Source: Methylobacterium sp. (GTDB taxonomy: Bacteria; Pseudomonadota; Alphaproteobacteria; Rhizobiales; Beijerinckiaceae). Taken from it: a stretch of DNA of 5,648 nt. The position numbers and the translations under genes were made by a program. The stretch covers positions 1 to 5,648 of the forward strand of contig JAJKJG010000156.1 in NCBI GenBank assembly GCA_021154065.1, in the 5' to 3' direction. The notes beneath the pieces are model-generated. The model made no database searches and had not been told where the DNA came from. It saw nothing but the letters and a program-made list of their open reading frames with translations. Positions 5,212 to 5,648 of this stretch are shown here, in pieces. Each line of letters begins with the position of its first letter. Within the stretch, counting starts at the first letter, position 1.

Positions 5212-5648
5212 GTGAGCAGCCTGCCTAATCCTGATCCGCGCGCGCGGGCTCGGTCCGAGCTTCGGACCGTTCTGGCGAGTTGCCGTCACGCTTTCCTCGG
5301 CATCGGCCTCATGACCGGCATGATCAACGTGCTCTATCTGACGGGCTCGTTCTTCATGCTCGAGATCTACGATCGCGTGCTGCCGAGCCGGAGCGTCCCG
5401 ACGCTCGTTGGATTGGCGGTGATCGCTTTCGTGCTCTACGCTTTCCAAGGCGTCCTCGACGTGCTGCGCGGACGCGTGCTCGTCCGTATCGGCGCCTCGC
5501 TCGACGAAGCCTTGAGCGGACGCGTGTTCGACATCCTCGTGCGGCTGCCGCTCAAGGCGCGACCGGCGGGCGACGGTCTGCAGCCGATCCGCGATCTCGA
5601 CCAGGTCCGCAGCTTCCTGTCCGGCCTCGGGCCGACGGCGTTGTTCGA
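5212..5648 (+). CDS. Type I secretion ABC transporter (PrtD-like permease/ATPase), N-terminal part
   Basis: The first 145 codons are present; the gene runs off the right edge. The product would be the inner-membrane permease-ATPase of a type I secretion system, which together with a membrane-fusion protein and an outer-membrane channel exports an unfolded protein in one step. Residues about 27-50 (AFLGIGLMTGMINVLYLTGSFFML) are the first membrane span, followed by the family signature EIYDRVLPSRSVPTLVGL; a second span covers about 63-82. The segment from GDGLQPIRDLDQVRSFLSG (about 120-138) is characteristic of the PrtD/type I exporter permease. No N-terminal C39 peptidase-like domain is present, which fits PrtD rather than the HlyB or bacteriocin groups. 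GTG at 5212 is preceded by GGGGG at 5200-5204; the in-frame TTG at 5209 is an alternative. The ATP-binding domain lies outside the window. Confidence 0.88.
   Translation, partial: MSSLPNPDPRARARSELRTVLASCRHAFLGIGLMTGMINVLYLTGSFFMLEIYDRVLPSRSVPTLVGLAVIAFVLYAFQGVLDVLRGRVLVRIGASLDEALSGRVFDILVRLPLKARPAGDGLQPIRDLDQVRSFLSGLGPTALF

Overview
The window comes from a GC-rich alphaproteobacterium, most likely from the Hyphomicrobiales/Rhizobiales side. The evidence is the heavy G/C third-position bias, a textbook CtrA box (TTAA-N7-TTAAC), a PrtD-like type I secretion ABC exporter and an integrase module of a kind common in that group. The genus cannot be named from the sequence alone.

The left part (about 1-2450, possibly to 2566) is the end of an integrated element. 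All its genes lie on the minus strand, in this order: a P4-type tyrosine recombinase (2404-1181) with all its catalytic residues; a 223-residue protein of unknown function (1176-505) that starts 4 bases after the integrase stop and is clearly lower in GC; a 127-base gap; an 89-residue helix-turn-helix/excisionase-like protein (377-108); and the first 38 codons of a further gene (115 to the left edge) that overlaps the previous stop by 8 bases. The integrase start faces the right-hand flank, so one element/chromosome junction should lie in the gene-free stretch 2405-2566. The other end is off the left edge.

The middle part (2567-3300) looks like host chromosome. A single-domain response regulator on the minus strand (2965-2567) is divergent from a 69-residue hypothetical protein on the plus strand (3091-3300), and a CtrA-type site lies in the 125-base region between them. 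The receiver keeps its acidic pocket and phospho-acceptor Asp but has lost the conserved Lys.

The right part (3407-5648) holds a 532-residue gamma-glutamyltransferase-family Ntn hydrolase on the plus strand. It keeps the autoprocessing/catalytic Thr, but nearly every residue that binds the gamma-glutamyl group in the classical enzyme is replaced, and it has no signal peptide. It is therefore probably a cytoplasmic amidohydrolase of unknown specificity rather than a glutathione-degrading enzyme. After a 206-base intergenic region with an inverted repeat and a promoter carrying a perfect TATAAT, the N-terminal 145 codons of a type I secretion ABC transporter (PrtD family) run off the right edge.

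The most interesting points are the rebuilt substrate pocket of the GGT homologue, the Lys-less receiver next to a CtrA box, and the low-GC unknown protein coupled to the integrase. I see no CRISPR array, rRNA, complete tRNA or insertion sequence.
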